The notes beneath the pieces are model-generated. The model made no database searches and was not told the origin of the DNA. It worked only from the letters and a program-made list of their open reading frames with translations. 55,340 bases of DNA from a virus. Each line of letters opens with the position of its first letter. Within the stretch, counting starts at the first letter, position 1. The position numbers and the translations under genes were made by a program. The DNA lies in the IMG/VR virus record IMGVR_UViG_3300046371_000029, positions 1-55,340 of that record. One strand, written 5' to 3'. Shown one piece after another: positions 34,225-42,450 of the stretch.

Positions 34225-36165
34225 TCATGCTGCGTTCAAGTCTACAATCTCACACGCATCTGCAGTACACGCTAACTCACGTCCACCTGATGTTGTGTCT
34301 TCTTTCTCAAACTCCTGCAGCTTTGACCAATCGACACTCTTAGGCATCTGCACTAACATAGCATCATATTCATCTTCTGTACAGTCCTGATATGGTGCTT
34401 GCTTGTATGTATGGTCACTGAATGGCAGGAAGCTAATGCCTGACACTTCATCAAAGTGTTTGTACACCCAAGCACCTACGTCCATCCACTCGTTCTCTTT
34501 CACAGAGATTGTCACTGACGGTTTGTGTTCACACCAGTAACGCTGGTAGGTAAGCCACAACTCAAGCTGTTCAATAGCCGACAGGATTGTGCGTGTAACC
34601 GCCCCACGTGGTGATGCCATCGGGAAGCTGAACACTGTCGTGGACTCAGGCTTCATAACATCTGGCTCTGCTGGGATACCTTCTGACATAAGGAACTGTG
34701 TGAGTGGGTCTTTGTTATCGCCACGTACAGTCCGAATGTAGTGTGGGTTGTGCCGTGCATGAATGCCACTAGCACTGTCAACAAGCTGCGACACTGTGCC
34801 ACTAGGCTTGACACATGTGATAGCTGTTGACTGTGGAATACCAAGCTGTTCAGCCATAGCAGCGTTAGTCTCTACTGCCGTATCACGCAATGTCTCCAGT
34901 GTCTGCCCAATGTTCTTGCCAAGATGGGCTGATGTACCACTGAGCAAGTCATTGTCCATGATGCCTGTCAGTGACACGCCCAACAAACGCTCTTCCTCTG
35001 TGTTCTTCTGCCATACCTTACGCAGATATTTGAAGTCAGTCAGTGTTGACTGGAATGTACCCAAGATTGTAGCCAAGCGTACCTTCTCTCGCAGTGTCTG
35101 CTGTGTATCACCAGCACGGGCAACTACCTCTGACAGATTGCAGAACTGGTATGGACGTAAGATAATTTCACTGCAGGGATTGCATCCGAAATCATGTTGC
35201 GTATCACGTCTGCCATTCTTGGCTGCTTGTGTCTGTGCTGCTGCACGGTTGAAGATACCACGCTCACCTGACTTAGATTCGTACAGAGATACCCACTCAC
35301 GCATGAATGTACCCATCTCTGGCTTACCCTTGTAGGCTACGCTGTTGTTAGCCAGCGCACGTTGGCCTTCATTCTCCCACCACATACCTGACTTGGCATG
35401 TGCCATCTGGTCATCGTTCAAGTTAGACAGACTGATGAGTGCGCTGCGGCGTACACCACCGACAACTACAACCTCTCCAATCTTACACATGATATCGTGA
35501 CATTCGATTGGGAATAGCTTACGACCTGCTGCGTTCTTGAACTTAGCAATGACAAACTCAAACAGTTCCTCTAGTGGTGCTGGGCCACTGGCACGACCAC
35601 CGAATGTCTTGAGCCTTGCACCTGCAGGACGCACCTCTGATACATCCCACTTGGGAATCTGACCTGCATACAACAAAGAGATAAGTTCACGCAGAGACTT
35701 TGCCCAACCGGGGCGGCTGTCACCAACCTTGATTACAGTATCTGTATTGTGCATGGCTTCATTAATGACAGGCAGCTTGTCCACGTTTTCACGCTCCACA
35801 GAGAAGCCTACACCCGTGCCACACATGAGGATGTACATAGTCTCATCGAATGCCCGTGGGCTGTCTATAGGCACGTAGGAACAGTTGTATGCACCCACGT
35901 GGCAGCGGTCTAGTGCTGGGCCAGATGTCATCAAGGCTCTCATGCTAGGCATGATGTCTTGGTTCAGTACGGCCTCTTCTAGTTCGCTACGCAGTTCATC
36001 GGACAGCACGTAATTGCATGTACTGTACAGGTGGTTCTTCATGTAGTCAAAGTAGCGTTCTACTGTCTCAACCCATGTCTCACGGCGTTGTTCATCTTCT
36101 TTCCATCGGGCATACCGTGATAGCGCGATGAAGTTTTGGTAGTCTGTGGGTAGATAATTATTCAT
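34225..36165 (-). CDS. nrdJ: Ribonucleotide reductase, class II (adenosylcobalamin-dependent)
   Basis: A 646-residue monomeric-type reductase that makes deoxynucleotides from ribonucleotides using coenzyme B12. Features: the N-terminal substrate region with C (GPALDRCHVGAYNCSYVP), the central active-site stretch GCNPCSEIILR and the nearby FCNLSEVV, the loop PSGTVSQLVDSASG, and a C-terminal Cx4C redox pair (ELACTADACEIV). The last matches the shuttle cysteines of the Lactobacillus leichmannii enzyme. It is about 90 residues shorter than that enzyme. A CGGAG site precedes the ATG. No small subunit is needed. Implies B12 in the host (inference). Confidence 0.92.
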   Translation of the reverse strand: MNNYLPTDYQNFIALSRYARWKEDEQRRETWVETVERYFDYMKNHLYSTCNYVLSDELRSELEEAVLNQDIMPSMRALMTSGPALDRCHVGAYNCSYVPIDSPRAFDETMYILMCGTGVGFSVERENVDKLPVINEAMHNTDTVIKVGDSRPGWAKSLRELISLLYAGQIPKWDVSEVRPAGARLKTFGGRASGPAPLEELFEFVIAKFKNAAGRKLFPIECHDIMCKIGEVVVVGGVRRSALISLSNLNDDQMAHAKSGMWWENEGQRALANNSVAYKGKPEMGTFMREWVSLYESKSGERGIFNRAAAQTQAAKNGRRDTQHDFGCNPCSEIILRPYQFCNLSEVVARAGDTQQTLREKVRLATILGTFQSTLTDFKYLRKVWQKNTEEERLLGVSLTGIMDNDLLSGTSAHLGKNIGQTLETLRDTAVETNAAMAEQLGIPQSTAITCVKPSGTVSQLVDSASGIHARHNPHYIRTVRGDNKDPLTQFLMSEGIPAEPDVMKPESTTVFSFPMASPRGAVTRTILSAIEQLELWLTYQRYWCEHKPSVTISVKENEWMDVGAWVYKHFDEVSGISFLPFSDHTYKQAPYQDCTEDEYDAMLVQMPKSVDWSKLQEFEKEDTTSGGRELACTADACEIVDLNAA

Positions 36166-36168
36166 CTG

Positions 36169-36327
36169 TCACTCCGTTATCGTTCTCATTGTTCTAATTT
36201 CAGCACCTTCTACATCATATAAGTATTCTCGTATGCCGTCTTCTATTTCCTCCCCAACCTGCCCGTCTGCAGGTATGGGGTACTCTTCTTCATCTATGTC
36301 CAGTGTAATAAACATTTTAACTCTCAT
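36169..36327 (-). CDS. Small acidic protein upstream of RNR
   Basis: A 52-residue acidic protein (FITLDIDEEEYPIPADGQ, then EDGIREYLYDVEGAEIR). ATG 36327 is preferred since it gives a typical beta-strand start (MRVKMFITLDID); ATG 36315 is in frame. It overlaps the end of the DUF3310 gene and ends three bases before the RNR ATG. I recall similar DxDxxEYPxPADG proteins in marine phages without a known function. Confidence 0.7.
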   Translation of the reverse strand: MRVKMFITLDIDEEEYPIPADGQVGEEIEDGIREYLYDVEGAEIRTMRTITE

Positions 36328-36613
36328 CACTAGCCACCGTATCTTCAAGTAGAGTATTAAGATACCACTGTGCCTTTTGCAAATCTTCTAGTGGTTTACC
36401 TTTGTAGTCAAACCTCCACAGGTATTTCATAATGTTGCCTTGTAAATAGTATTTGAAATTGGGGCCAAGAGCGGCCTGAATAGCAGCAATGCATTCTATA
36501 CCAGACTGATTATAATGGGAAGGACTATTCACCATATCGACATTACCATAGGCTTCCTTACTTGCTTGCTCCGCTTCCTCCATCATCTGTTTCATGTATG
36601 CCTCATGTCTCAT
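36317..36613 (-). CDS. DUF3310 (SaV-like) protein
   Basis: A 98-residue protein with the clear DUF3310 signature: NSPSHYNQSGIECIAAIQ, then GNIMKYLWRFDYKGKPLEDL and KAQWYLNTLL. The family is widespread in phages, often next to nucleotide metabolism genes; its function is unproven. Here it is two genes from RNR. AGGAGG lies six bases before the ATG, and the start overlaps the preceding stop. Confidence 0.88.
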   Translation of the reverse strand: MRHEAYMKQMMEEAEQASKEAYGNVDMVNSPSHYNQSGIECIAAIQAALGPNFKYYLQGNIMKYLWRFDYKGKPLEDLQKAQWYLNTLLEDTVASDES

Positions 36614-36978
36614 GCATTACCTCCTGTCTTTGTGCTGAATGTTAAATGGACTACGTTTCCATCATACTCTTTCTCTACGCCCATTTCATTTTCTAGTTCT
36701 ACATCAACTTCCATATCATTGTCAACAACTTTCAAAACATATTCGTTTATTAAGTTTCTGATACTTTCTTCTTGTTCCATAACAGGAACACTAGAACACA
36801 TCATTTTAACAAAATGCATGAGATTTCCATAGTCATCATCACTGAGAGGATTATTAGGAAAAGCCATAATTGATATATCAATCTCGCCATTCCACTCCCC
36901 ATCATCATCAGCAAACGGGCGTATTCTTATGACAAAATCCTCATCGTTTATATTGTCTATCATATCCTCTTTGCTCAC
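36610..36978 (-). CDS. Acidic early protein, unknown
   Basis: A 122-residue acidic protein (MSKEDMIDNINDEDFVIRIR, ADDDGEWNGEIDISIMAF, VVDNDMEVDVELENEMG) starting at GTG 36978 with GGAGG eight bases upstream. Alternating beta strands and a helix suggest a small globular domain. Strong negative charge could mimic DNA, but nothing proves it. Overlaps both neighbours by four bases. Confidence 0.75.
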   Translation of the reverse strand: MSKEDMIDNINDEDFVIRIRPFADDDGEWNGEIDISIMAFPNNPLSDDDYGNLMHFVKMMCSSVPVMEQEESIRNLINEYVLKVVDNDMEVDVELENEMGVEKEYDGNVVHLTFSTKTGGNA

Positions 36979-37436
36979 TTTTTAATCCTCCTTTTTACTG
37001 TAGAGTTTGGATGACATATAAAGCTAGGATGTTTATCTTTGCCTTTTTCTTTCAACCAATCTTCAGGTATAATACGATCATAGTATCTGAATCCATTCTT
37101 AATACACCAATCTCCGTATGTTGTTTTTGCTCCTTTACGTATTTTATTCCTGCTATTCTCAAATACAAATCGTATATCTAGTTCTGGGTGTTGTTTTTTA
37201 ATCTCTAGGTGTTTGCGTCTATCCGCCGTTACAAACCTACCTTTTACCTCAACTATAATACCATTCTTGAGAATGTAATCAGGAGTATAGGTACGATAGG
37301 CTAGGTCTTCCCATTCAATCTTGATGGCCTCGTATCTAAATGATACTTTATCTGCCTTCAACTTTTCCGCAATGGTTAGTTCTAGCCCACTACGATACCC
37401 ATACTTACGTGCCGCTCTCCATGCTTTATGGTACAA
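36975..37436 (-). CDS. Endonuclease I, Holliday junction resolvase (T7 gp3-like)
   Basis: A 153-residue resolvase that cuts four-way junctions and branched DNA during replication, recombination and packaging. All T7 catalytic residues align: E19 (YRSGLELTIA), D53 (TYTPDYIL), E63 and K65 (IIVEVKGRF). RKHLEIKKQHPELDIRFVFE is near-identical in pattern to T7, as is YGDWCIKNG. The start is TTG at 37436 with GGAG six bases upstream, overlapping the end of the Cas4-like gene. Length agrees with T7 gp3 (149 aa). Confidence 0.93.
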   Translation of the reverse strand: MYHKAWRAARKYGYRSGLELTIAEKLKADKVSFRYEAIKIEWEDLAYRTYTPDYILKNGIIVEVKGRFVTADRRKHLEIKKQHPELDIRFVFENSRNKIRKGAKTTYGDWCIKNGFRYYDRIIPEDWLKEKGKDKHPSFICHPNSTVKRRIKK

Positions 37437-38280
37437 CTACATCTCCAATATAGTTAACTGTCGGTGGCGTTTTAGCCTTTGACATCACTGCTGGAAGTTC
37501 TGTTAAATCAGACCAACAATCAAGACGATAAGAACAAAACTTGCAACCATCATTGAGTACTTGATTACCTGTCTCCTTACCTCTAAACTTCTCTGGTACT
37601 GGTTGAAAACACCTTTCAAATTTATTCTCCTTTACTGTGTCTGCTGTCTTTTGTATCTTAGCAATCTCTTTATCTAAGTCAAGACCTGACGCTGGCACGT
37701 ATTTAAATTGTCCATTTGCCTTGTTCACAACCCACCAGCCACCAACATCTTTACCAGATGCTTTGGCATAACCCGCTAGTTGACCTATGTAACCAAAGCC
37801 ATCTCCAGCAGCCAGCGTTTCATATGAATCAAACTTGTTACGATATGACCAATCGGATGCTGACTTAACATCGTCAACAGCACCATTGACAACAATATCA
37901 TATGTTCCATTAATGGATGCGCCATCCAATTCAAGAACGACATTATCAGGCTCTTCATACTTTACTCCTGCTTCTTTTAGTAGACCTTTGAAGACAGCTT
38001 CAACGATGTCTCCAAGCATCATATTCATTACGAATGTAGTAGGCAATGGCAATGCTGCCTCTGGTTTATTCTTTTCGTACCAGAGTTGGCAAGTGGGGCG
38101 ACCTACGTTTGACATCCGTAGTTTAAAGTCGCCCCGCTTTTTACCACTGCCGAACTGCTTCTTCAGTGCTTCAGCGATATCAGAAGACACCTGTTCAATA
38201 GTCTCCTCTGACATTTCTGTTTTGCCTTGCACTGCGTCTTCCATGTATTGATGGAGTGCTAGTTCAGCAGGGTGATGCAT
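37426..38280 (-). CDS. Cas4/RecB-like PD-(D/E)XK exonuclease with four cysteines
   Basis: A 284-residue nuclease. Motifs: GTYDIVVNGAVDDVKSAS with D128 and the D137-x-K139 core, and QLAGY (Q167, Y171), the PD-(D/E)XK/Cas4 order. One Cys early (C64, GRPTCQLWYEK) and three late (C246, C249, C255; DGCKFCSYRLDC) match the 4Fe-4S cluster layout of Cas4/AddB-type nucleases. It may degrade host DNA or make recombinogenic ends, taking the place of T7 gp6 exonuclease (inference). Starts one base into the preceding gene's stop codon region. Confidence 0.85.
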   Translation of the reverse strand: MHHPAELALHQYMEDAVQGKTEMSEETIEQVSSDIAEALKKQFGSGKKRGDFKLRMSNVGRPTCQLWYEKNKPEAALPLPTTFVMNMMLGDIVEAVFKGLLKEAGVKYEEPDNVVLELDGASINGTYDIVVNGAVDDVKSASDWSYRNKFDSYETLAAGDGFGYIGQLAGYAKASGKDVGGWWVVNKANGQFKYVPASGLDLDKEIAKIQKTADTVKENKFERCFQPVPEKFRGKETGNQVLNDGCKFCSYRLDCWSDLTELPAVMSKAKTPPTVNYIGDVVVP

Positions 38281-39149
38281 TACGCTACCTCTTCTTCAAT
38301 TTCAATATCAACTAGGCCATCGACCACATCAATATCGTCATCTTCCATTTTAGAGTTGGCCTTCTCTGCCCATGCATTGATAATGTAGTTATTGTAATTA
38401 TCAATCCATGACATGAAGTCACCAAACAAAGCCTGATCTTGCTCTGTCAACTCAATGGTATTTGAGACATCCAGCGATGCCACTGGCACATAATATGATG
38501 CACCTGTAGGAATCTTACGCTCACTGGTATTAGCAGTGATGATATGCTGTATTGGCAAGCGTTGCATCTTTGCCAAAGTAGTGAAGCTGACACCGATCTC
38601 CTTAAATGCGTCACGGTTATCAATCTCCCAGATAAATGGTGTAGGCTCTACCTTCACAGTATCACCTTGCTCATTCTTGGGGTCAATCAACTCCACCTCA
38701 CCAAAGACGACACGTACACGCTTGATCTGCTTTAGCAGGTCTTGCTGTGACTGCGGGAGTGCTTTGAAGTCTTTGATGTATCCTGCGGGTTTACCACAGT
38801 TAAACCCACCGTCATTATCTTTGAGGTCAATGTCCAGTGTATCTGCCATCACGCTCTTGATGTAACGATTGGGATTCTTTGCATCACCTTGAACAAAACG
38901 CTTGTGCATGAAGCGTTGCATAAAAGGACGCATCTTGATGCTGTTAGCATAATGAGTAGGACCATCAGGTATCTCCAGCTTGTATGCACCACCTTTAACC
39001 AACACCTTATCTGAACCGATAATTGGTGAGTGATTAATGCGTAGACGTGCAAGTGAACTAGAAGATGCTGTTGTCTTCTCATGTGCAATACCCATAGCTT
39101 TCGCCATAGCAGCATAATTATTCGTATCTACTGTAGTCAATTGTGTCAT
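38280..39149 (-). CDS. Probable ssDNA-binding protein
   Basis: A 289-residue protein with a mixed alpha/beta core (GGAYKLEIPDG, VRVVFGEVELIDPKNEQGD, PFIWEIDNRDAFKEIG) and a strongly acidic C-terminal tail (MEDDDIDVVDGLVDIEIEEE). Acidic tails of this kind are typical of phage ssDNA-binding proteins such as T7 gp2.5. The gene order, next to exonuclease, endonuclease I and polymerase, also parallels T7. Direct sequence similarity to gp2.5 is not evident, so the call is by architecture. Transcription likely starts at the promoter just upstream. Confidence 0.6.
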   Translation of the reverse strand: MTQLTTVDTNNYAAMAKAMGIAHEKTTASSSSLARLRINHSPIIGSDKVLVKGGAYKLEIPDGPTHYANSIKMRPFMQRFMHKRFVQGDAKNPNRYIKSVMADTLDIDLKDNDGGFNCGKPAGYIKDFKALPQSQQDLLKQIKRVRVVFGEVELIDPKNEQGDTVKVEPTPFIWEIDNRDAFKEIGVSFTTLAKMQRLPIQHIITANTSERKIPTGASYYVPVASLDVSNTIELTEQDQALFGDFMSWIDNYNNYIINAWAEKANSKMEDDDIDVVDGLVDIEIEEEVA

Positions 39150-39181
39150 TTACTTTCCTTTCTTCAGAGTTTAGAACCGTA

Positions 39182-39210
39182 GTTATATCAAATTACATCT
39201 TTAGTGTCAA
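39182..39210 (-). promoter_or_regulatory. Sigma-70-like promoter at the 3' end of the polymerase gene
   Basis: On the minus strand TTGACA (39210-39205), a 17-base spacer and TATAAC (39187-39182). The -35 lies in the last polymerase codons. It would drive the ssDNA-binding, nuclease, endonuclease and RNR genes separately from helicase and polymerase. The -10 hexamer equals those at 11051 and 45706. Confidence 0.75.
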
Positions 39211-41230
39211 GCCAATTCGGGCCGATTTTTGATTCTAATAGAAGAGGCACATTAAAAGTTATCCCCCACCTAAGAGTAATCAAATTTGGTAAGTCTTCGT
39301 TAGTCTGGTTAATTATGTCAACAACTTGTTTCTCCTCATCTGGGTGTATGTCAATTACAATCGAATCGTGTACTGTATTTACTACACATGACTGCATGTT
39401 GTCAAGCAGTTTATCAATGTGTAGCAAAGCAATGGGTACGATATCTGCAGTTGCAAATGATTGCACGGGATAGTTTTTTATCTGTGTGAAGTATGACACA
39501 CGTCCACTAGGCTTCCGAACTACATCAGGGAACGAGAACTCCCGACCAGATGGGGTGACTATTTTCTGCGTTGTGATAGCTTCTTTAGCCAATTTGGAAT
39601 GCCAAGTGGCAACCCCCGTGTACTTGTCGTTGAAGTGTTCGTAGTAGGCTGCTTCTGCTTGTGTGCGTCCGAACCCCGTTGCCCCGTAAAGGGGCGCAAA
39701 GGTGTGGGCTTTTGCATCCTGTCTACTCGTAGGCTGACCAGCTTTACTAATAACTTCAGCGGTGTATGCATGTACATCAAATCCAGTAGATACTTCTTCA
39801 ATTGCAACTCCATCCTGTGATAAAAATGCGGCAGCACGAAACTCTAGCTGTGCAAAGTCAGCCTCAAGTATCTTACCACCATCCCATCGTGACACAAATA
39901 CTTTCTTTACAGGGAACGTGCCGCCACGAGGCATGTTCTGCATGTTTGGATTAGCACCAGACAGACGACCTGTCGCAGTGCGATGTTGTAGTAGGCTGAC
40001 ATGCAGCATACCATCTTGCTTGGTGTAGTTCTTAATGCCATCAACAAATGATGACAGGTAAGTGTCAACAGCACTGAGCCGTTTGACTTTGGACAAGAAC
40101 TCAACAGCATCATCCATACCTTTTGACTTAGCACCTGCTTCAAGCAACTGCAAATTACTCTTGCTGGTACTGAAGCCATTGGCTGACGCCCACTTAGCAG
40201 AAGGTGGCTTGAACTTAAAGCCAGCCAGTGTGTCTGTTGGTATGAACAGATAACCTGCTGTATGACACTCAGGACACTTACTTGGTTTAGCAAATGGCTG
40301 ACCATTCTTCTTGATCTTACGTATATATCCTGTGCCTCTACACTCATTACACTGTACAGCTTTTGTGCGATACAGACGCTGTGTGCGTGTGGCTACCATC
40401 TGCCTAAACTCATCGTCAGGCATATACGGGTCAACAAGCGTAGCCCAATCATTCTTGTCGATAACTTTGCGACCATAGATAACCCAAGACAATTGCTCTG
40501 GGCTATTCAGATTGATAGGCGTATCACCCATGACTTTGCGAACATGAACCTGTAGTGCGTCAATTAATTGACTCTTCTCCTGTTCAAATTCTTGACGAAC
40601 CTCCTCCAGCACTTCCATGTCAACCTTGAAGCCACGCTGGTAGATACGTGCCAGCGTTACACATACCTGATTTGTCAGTGTGACTGTATCCATCAGGCTA
40701 GAACTGTCTGTCATTAGCTTTCGCATTAGCTTGTCAGATAACTCTTGCGTAGCATGTAGGTCATGTGACAGATATGATGCAAGCAAGTCATATGGTATAT
40801 CACGTGTGCTGTATCCTTTTGCAAAGTACTCCTTGAGTGTGTCTTGCTTACGTGTGTCAAGTAGGTACCTGTCTGCACATGCCTCAAGAGATAGTGGTTC
40901 CTTCTGTCCACGCTGCAGGACATACTCGCCAAGCATCGTATCAAAGACAGGCCCATCATACTTGAAGCCAGACTCCCACAGCCAAAGCAGATCATAAGCA
41001 GCATTGTGTGCAATGATGATAGTAGCTTTGTCAAGATATGACTGGACAAGCAGATGAGACTGTACGTCTGGCGGTGAACATTCAGAATGGTCAAATGAAA
41101 CTATAGCTTCATCGCCCCTGTCTGTAAGTAGACCAACCATAACCAAAGAATTGTCTGGCTCAAATGGGTCAAGGTGTAGCTTACCGTTACGCTTTGTTGT
41201 TGTATTCTCTACGTCTAGTGTTAGCTTCAT
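39188..41230 (-). CDS. DNA polymerase A with DnaJ-like zinc module (HMO-2011 type)
   Basis: A 680-residue replicative polymerase. The 3'-5' exonuclease has D6/E8 (LTLDVEN), N76..D80 (AHNAAYD) and Y153..D157 (YLSHD). Residues 294-326 are an inserted zinc-binding module, CNECRGTGYI and CPECHTAGYL (C294, C297, C319, C322), like the DnaJ cysteine-rich repeat. The polymerase has motif A EADFAQLEFR (D458), motif B RQDAKAHTFAPLYGATGFG (K507) and motif C NTVHDSIVID (H621, D622). No 5'-3' exonuclease domain. The DnaJ-like insert is the hallmark reported for the HMO-2011 phage group. ATG overlaps the helicase stop (ATGA). Confidence 0.95.
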   Translation of the reverse strand: MKLTLDVENTTTKRNGKLHLDPFEPDNSLVMVGLLTDRGDEAIVSFDHSECSPPDVQSHLLVQSYLDKATIIIAHNAAYDLLWLWESGFKYDGPVFDTMLGEYVLQRGQKEPLSLEACADRYLLDTRKQDTLKEYFAKGYSTRDIPYDLLASYLSHDLHATQELSDKLMRKLMTDSSSLMDTVTLTNQVCVTLARIYQRGFKVDMEVLEEVRQEFEQEKSQLIDALQVHVRKVMGDTPINLNSPEQLSWVIYGRKVIDKNDWATLVDPYMPDDEFRQMVATRTQRLYRTKAVQCNECRGTGYIRKIKKNGQPFAKPSKCPECHTAGYLFIPTDTLAGFKFKPPSAKWASANGFSTSKSNLQLLEAGAKSKGMDDAVEFLSKVKRLSAVDTYLSSFVDGIKNYTKQDGMLHVSLLQHRTATGRLSGANPNMQNMPRGGTFPVKKVFVSRWDGGKILEADFAQLEFRAAAFLSQDGVAIEEVSTGFDVHAYTAEVISKAGQPTSRQDAKAHTFAPLYGATGFGRTQAEAAYYEHFNDKYTGVATWHSKLAKEAITTQKIVTPSGREFSFPDVVRKPSGRVSYFTQIKNYPVQSFATADIVPIALLHIDKLLDNMQSCVVNTVHDSIVIDIHPDEEKQVVDIINQTNEDLPNLITLRWGITFNVPLLLESKIGPNWLDTKDVI

Positions 41231-42450
41231 GCTGTATACCTCGCTGTCTGATACTCTAGCTGACAGTGTACACTACCATGCCATCCTGTCAACTTGTTTT
41301 TTACAATGTTGAGGTGACGCTCAATGTCCTCCTCGTCTTGTCCTTGCACTGGTGGGTTCTTGGCAATCAGTATCATCAAGTCGGCCTCTGCTGCTTTACC
41401 TGTACGACTGCCTTCCATCATACTCTGGTTCAATACAATCTTTCCTTCTGCCTCTGCTGATAGCTGTGACATGTAGAAGACAGCACAGTCATGCTGCTTT
41501 GCAATCATACGTGCATGTACTGCATTGGCCTTGAGAGCCTCATCATTACGTGCAAAGCCTCCTGTTCTGGCAAACTTGTCACCCATGTCCAGTAGCACCA
41601 CGTCAGGCTTATACGCCTTGCAGATGCTCTCTACCCATGCCATATCACGGCCTGTGGCATCCTTGATCTTGATGCGTTCCTTGACAGGTGCATATAAATC
41701 ACGTGCCTTGGCAGGATTATCTTTAATCTCACGCATTGTCATTCCTGTAGCCGCTGTCAAATATCTAGCACCTACGCGATGATAGCCTTCCTCATTACAC
41801 AAGATAATGCAGTTGGCACCTTGGTGGGCAAAGCCGCCGGGAGATGCAATAAGTGAGGCGTGAAATGATGTCTTGCCTGTATTCGGTCTTGCACCAACCT
41901 CAATCAAGTGACCACCATTGACACCTTCTACTTTGCGAACCAAACTAGGAATGTTGAATGTCCAACGTGCCTCAAGATCATTACGTGCAAGTAGTGTCTC
42001 AATGTCAATGTCATCCCACTCTACATTGAGATTAGGAGTAAAGTCATCACCATACTGCTCAAGTATCTGACGCAGTGGCTCAAGACTTGACTTGTCACCT
42101 ACTACATACTCAACACCAAGATTGGCAATGTCCTCACCAATAACCTGCTGAAACAATTTAGACAATACTTCCTGTGCTACGTCTGTACCCATTGGCTGCT
42201 CACGCTTGATTGTATTGAACAGTGATGAATACGCTTGCTTCTGTGCTGTAGTCATAGTTGGATTGTTCGCCATGAACAATGCCTCAATCTCATCGGGCGT
42301 AACACTACGCTCGTATCTATCCATAGCAGCATCTATAGACTGCTTGATCTTCTTTACATCTTTGCTGAACAAACGATCTGGGCAACGTGCGCCTCTGTGT
42401 TCTTCATAGAACTCTTTGTCCATCAAACTTCTAATCAGTGATAATTCCAT
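41227..42450 (-). CDS. Replicative DNA helicase (RecA/DnaB-type)
   Basis: A 407-residue ring helicase. The N-terminal 160 residues are a helical domain for interaction with primase or loader. The ATPase core follows: Walker A GARPNTGKTS at 186-195, CNEEG (219-222 region, catalytic Glu), Walker B VVLLDMGD at 284-291, FYMSQLSAEAEGKI (sensor-like, near 325), and KNKLTGWHGSVHCQLEY with the late basic stretch. In T7 primase and helicase are one protein; here the primase is a separate gene overlapping by 20 bases. Confidence 0.92.
   Translation of the reverse strand: MELSLIRSLMDKEFYEEHRGARCPDRLFSKDVKKIKQSIDAAMDRYERSVTPDEIEALFMANNPTMTTAQKQAYSSLFNTIKREQPMGTDVAQEVLSKLFQQVIGEDIANLGVEYVVGDKSSLEPLRQILEQYGDDFTPNLNVEWDDIDIETLLARNDLEARWTFNIPSLVRKVEGVNGGHLIEVGARPNTGKTSFHASLIASPGGFAHQGANCIILCNEEGYHRVGARYLTAATGMTMREIKDNPAKARDLYAPVKERIKIKDATGRDMAWVESICKAYKPDVVLLDMGDKFARTGGFARNDEALKANAVHARMIAKQHDCAVFYMSQLSAEAEGKIVLNQSMMEGSRTGKAAEADLMILIAKNPPVQGQDEEDIERHLNIVKNKLTGWHGSVHCQLEYQTARYTA

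Noticed and set aside
34763-35335. 190-codon plus-strand frame opposite the RNR gene
   Set aside because: Antisense shadow of a well-supported enzyme gene.
39907-40347. 146-codon frame inside the polymerase gene
   Set aside because: Out-of-frame shadow; the polymerase frame carries all motifs.
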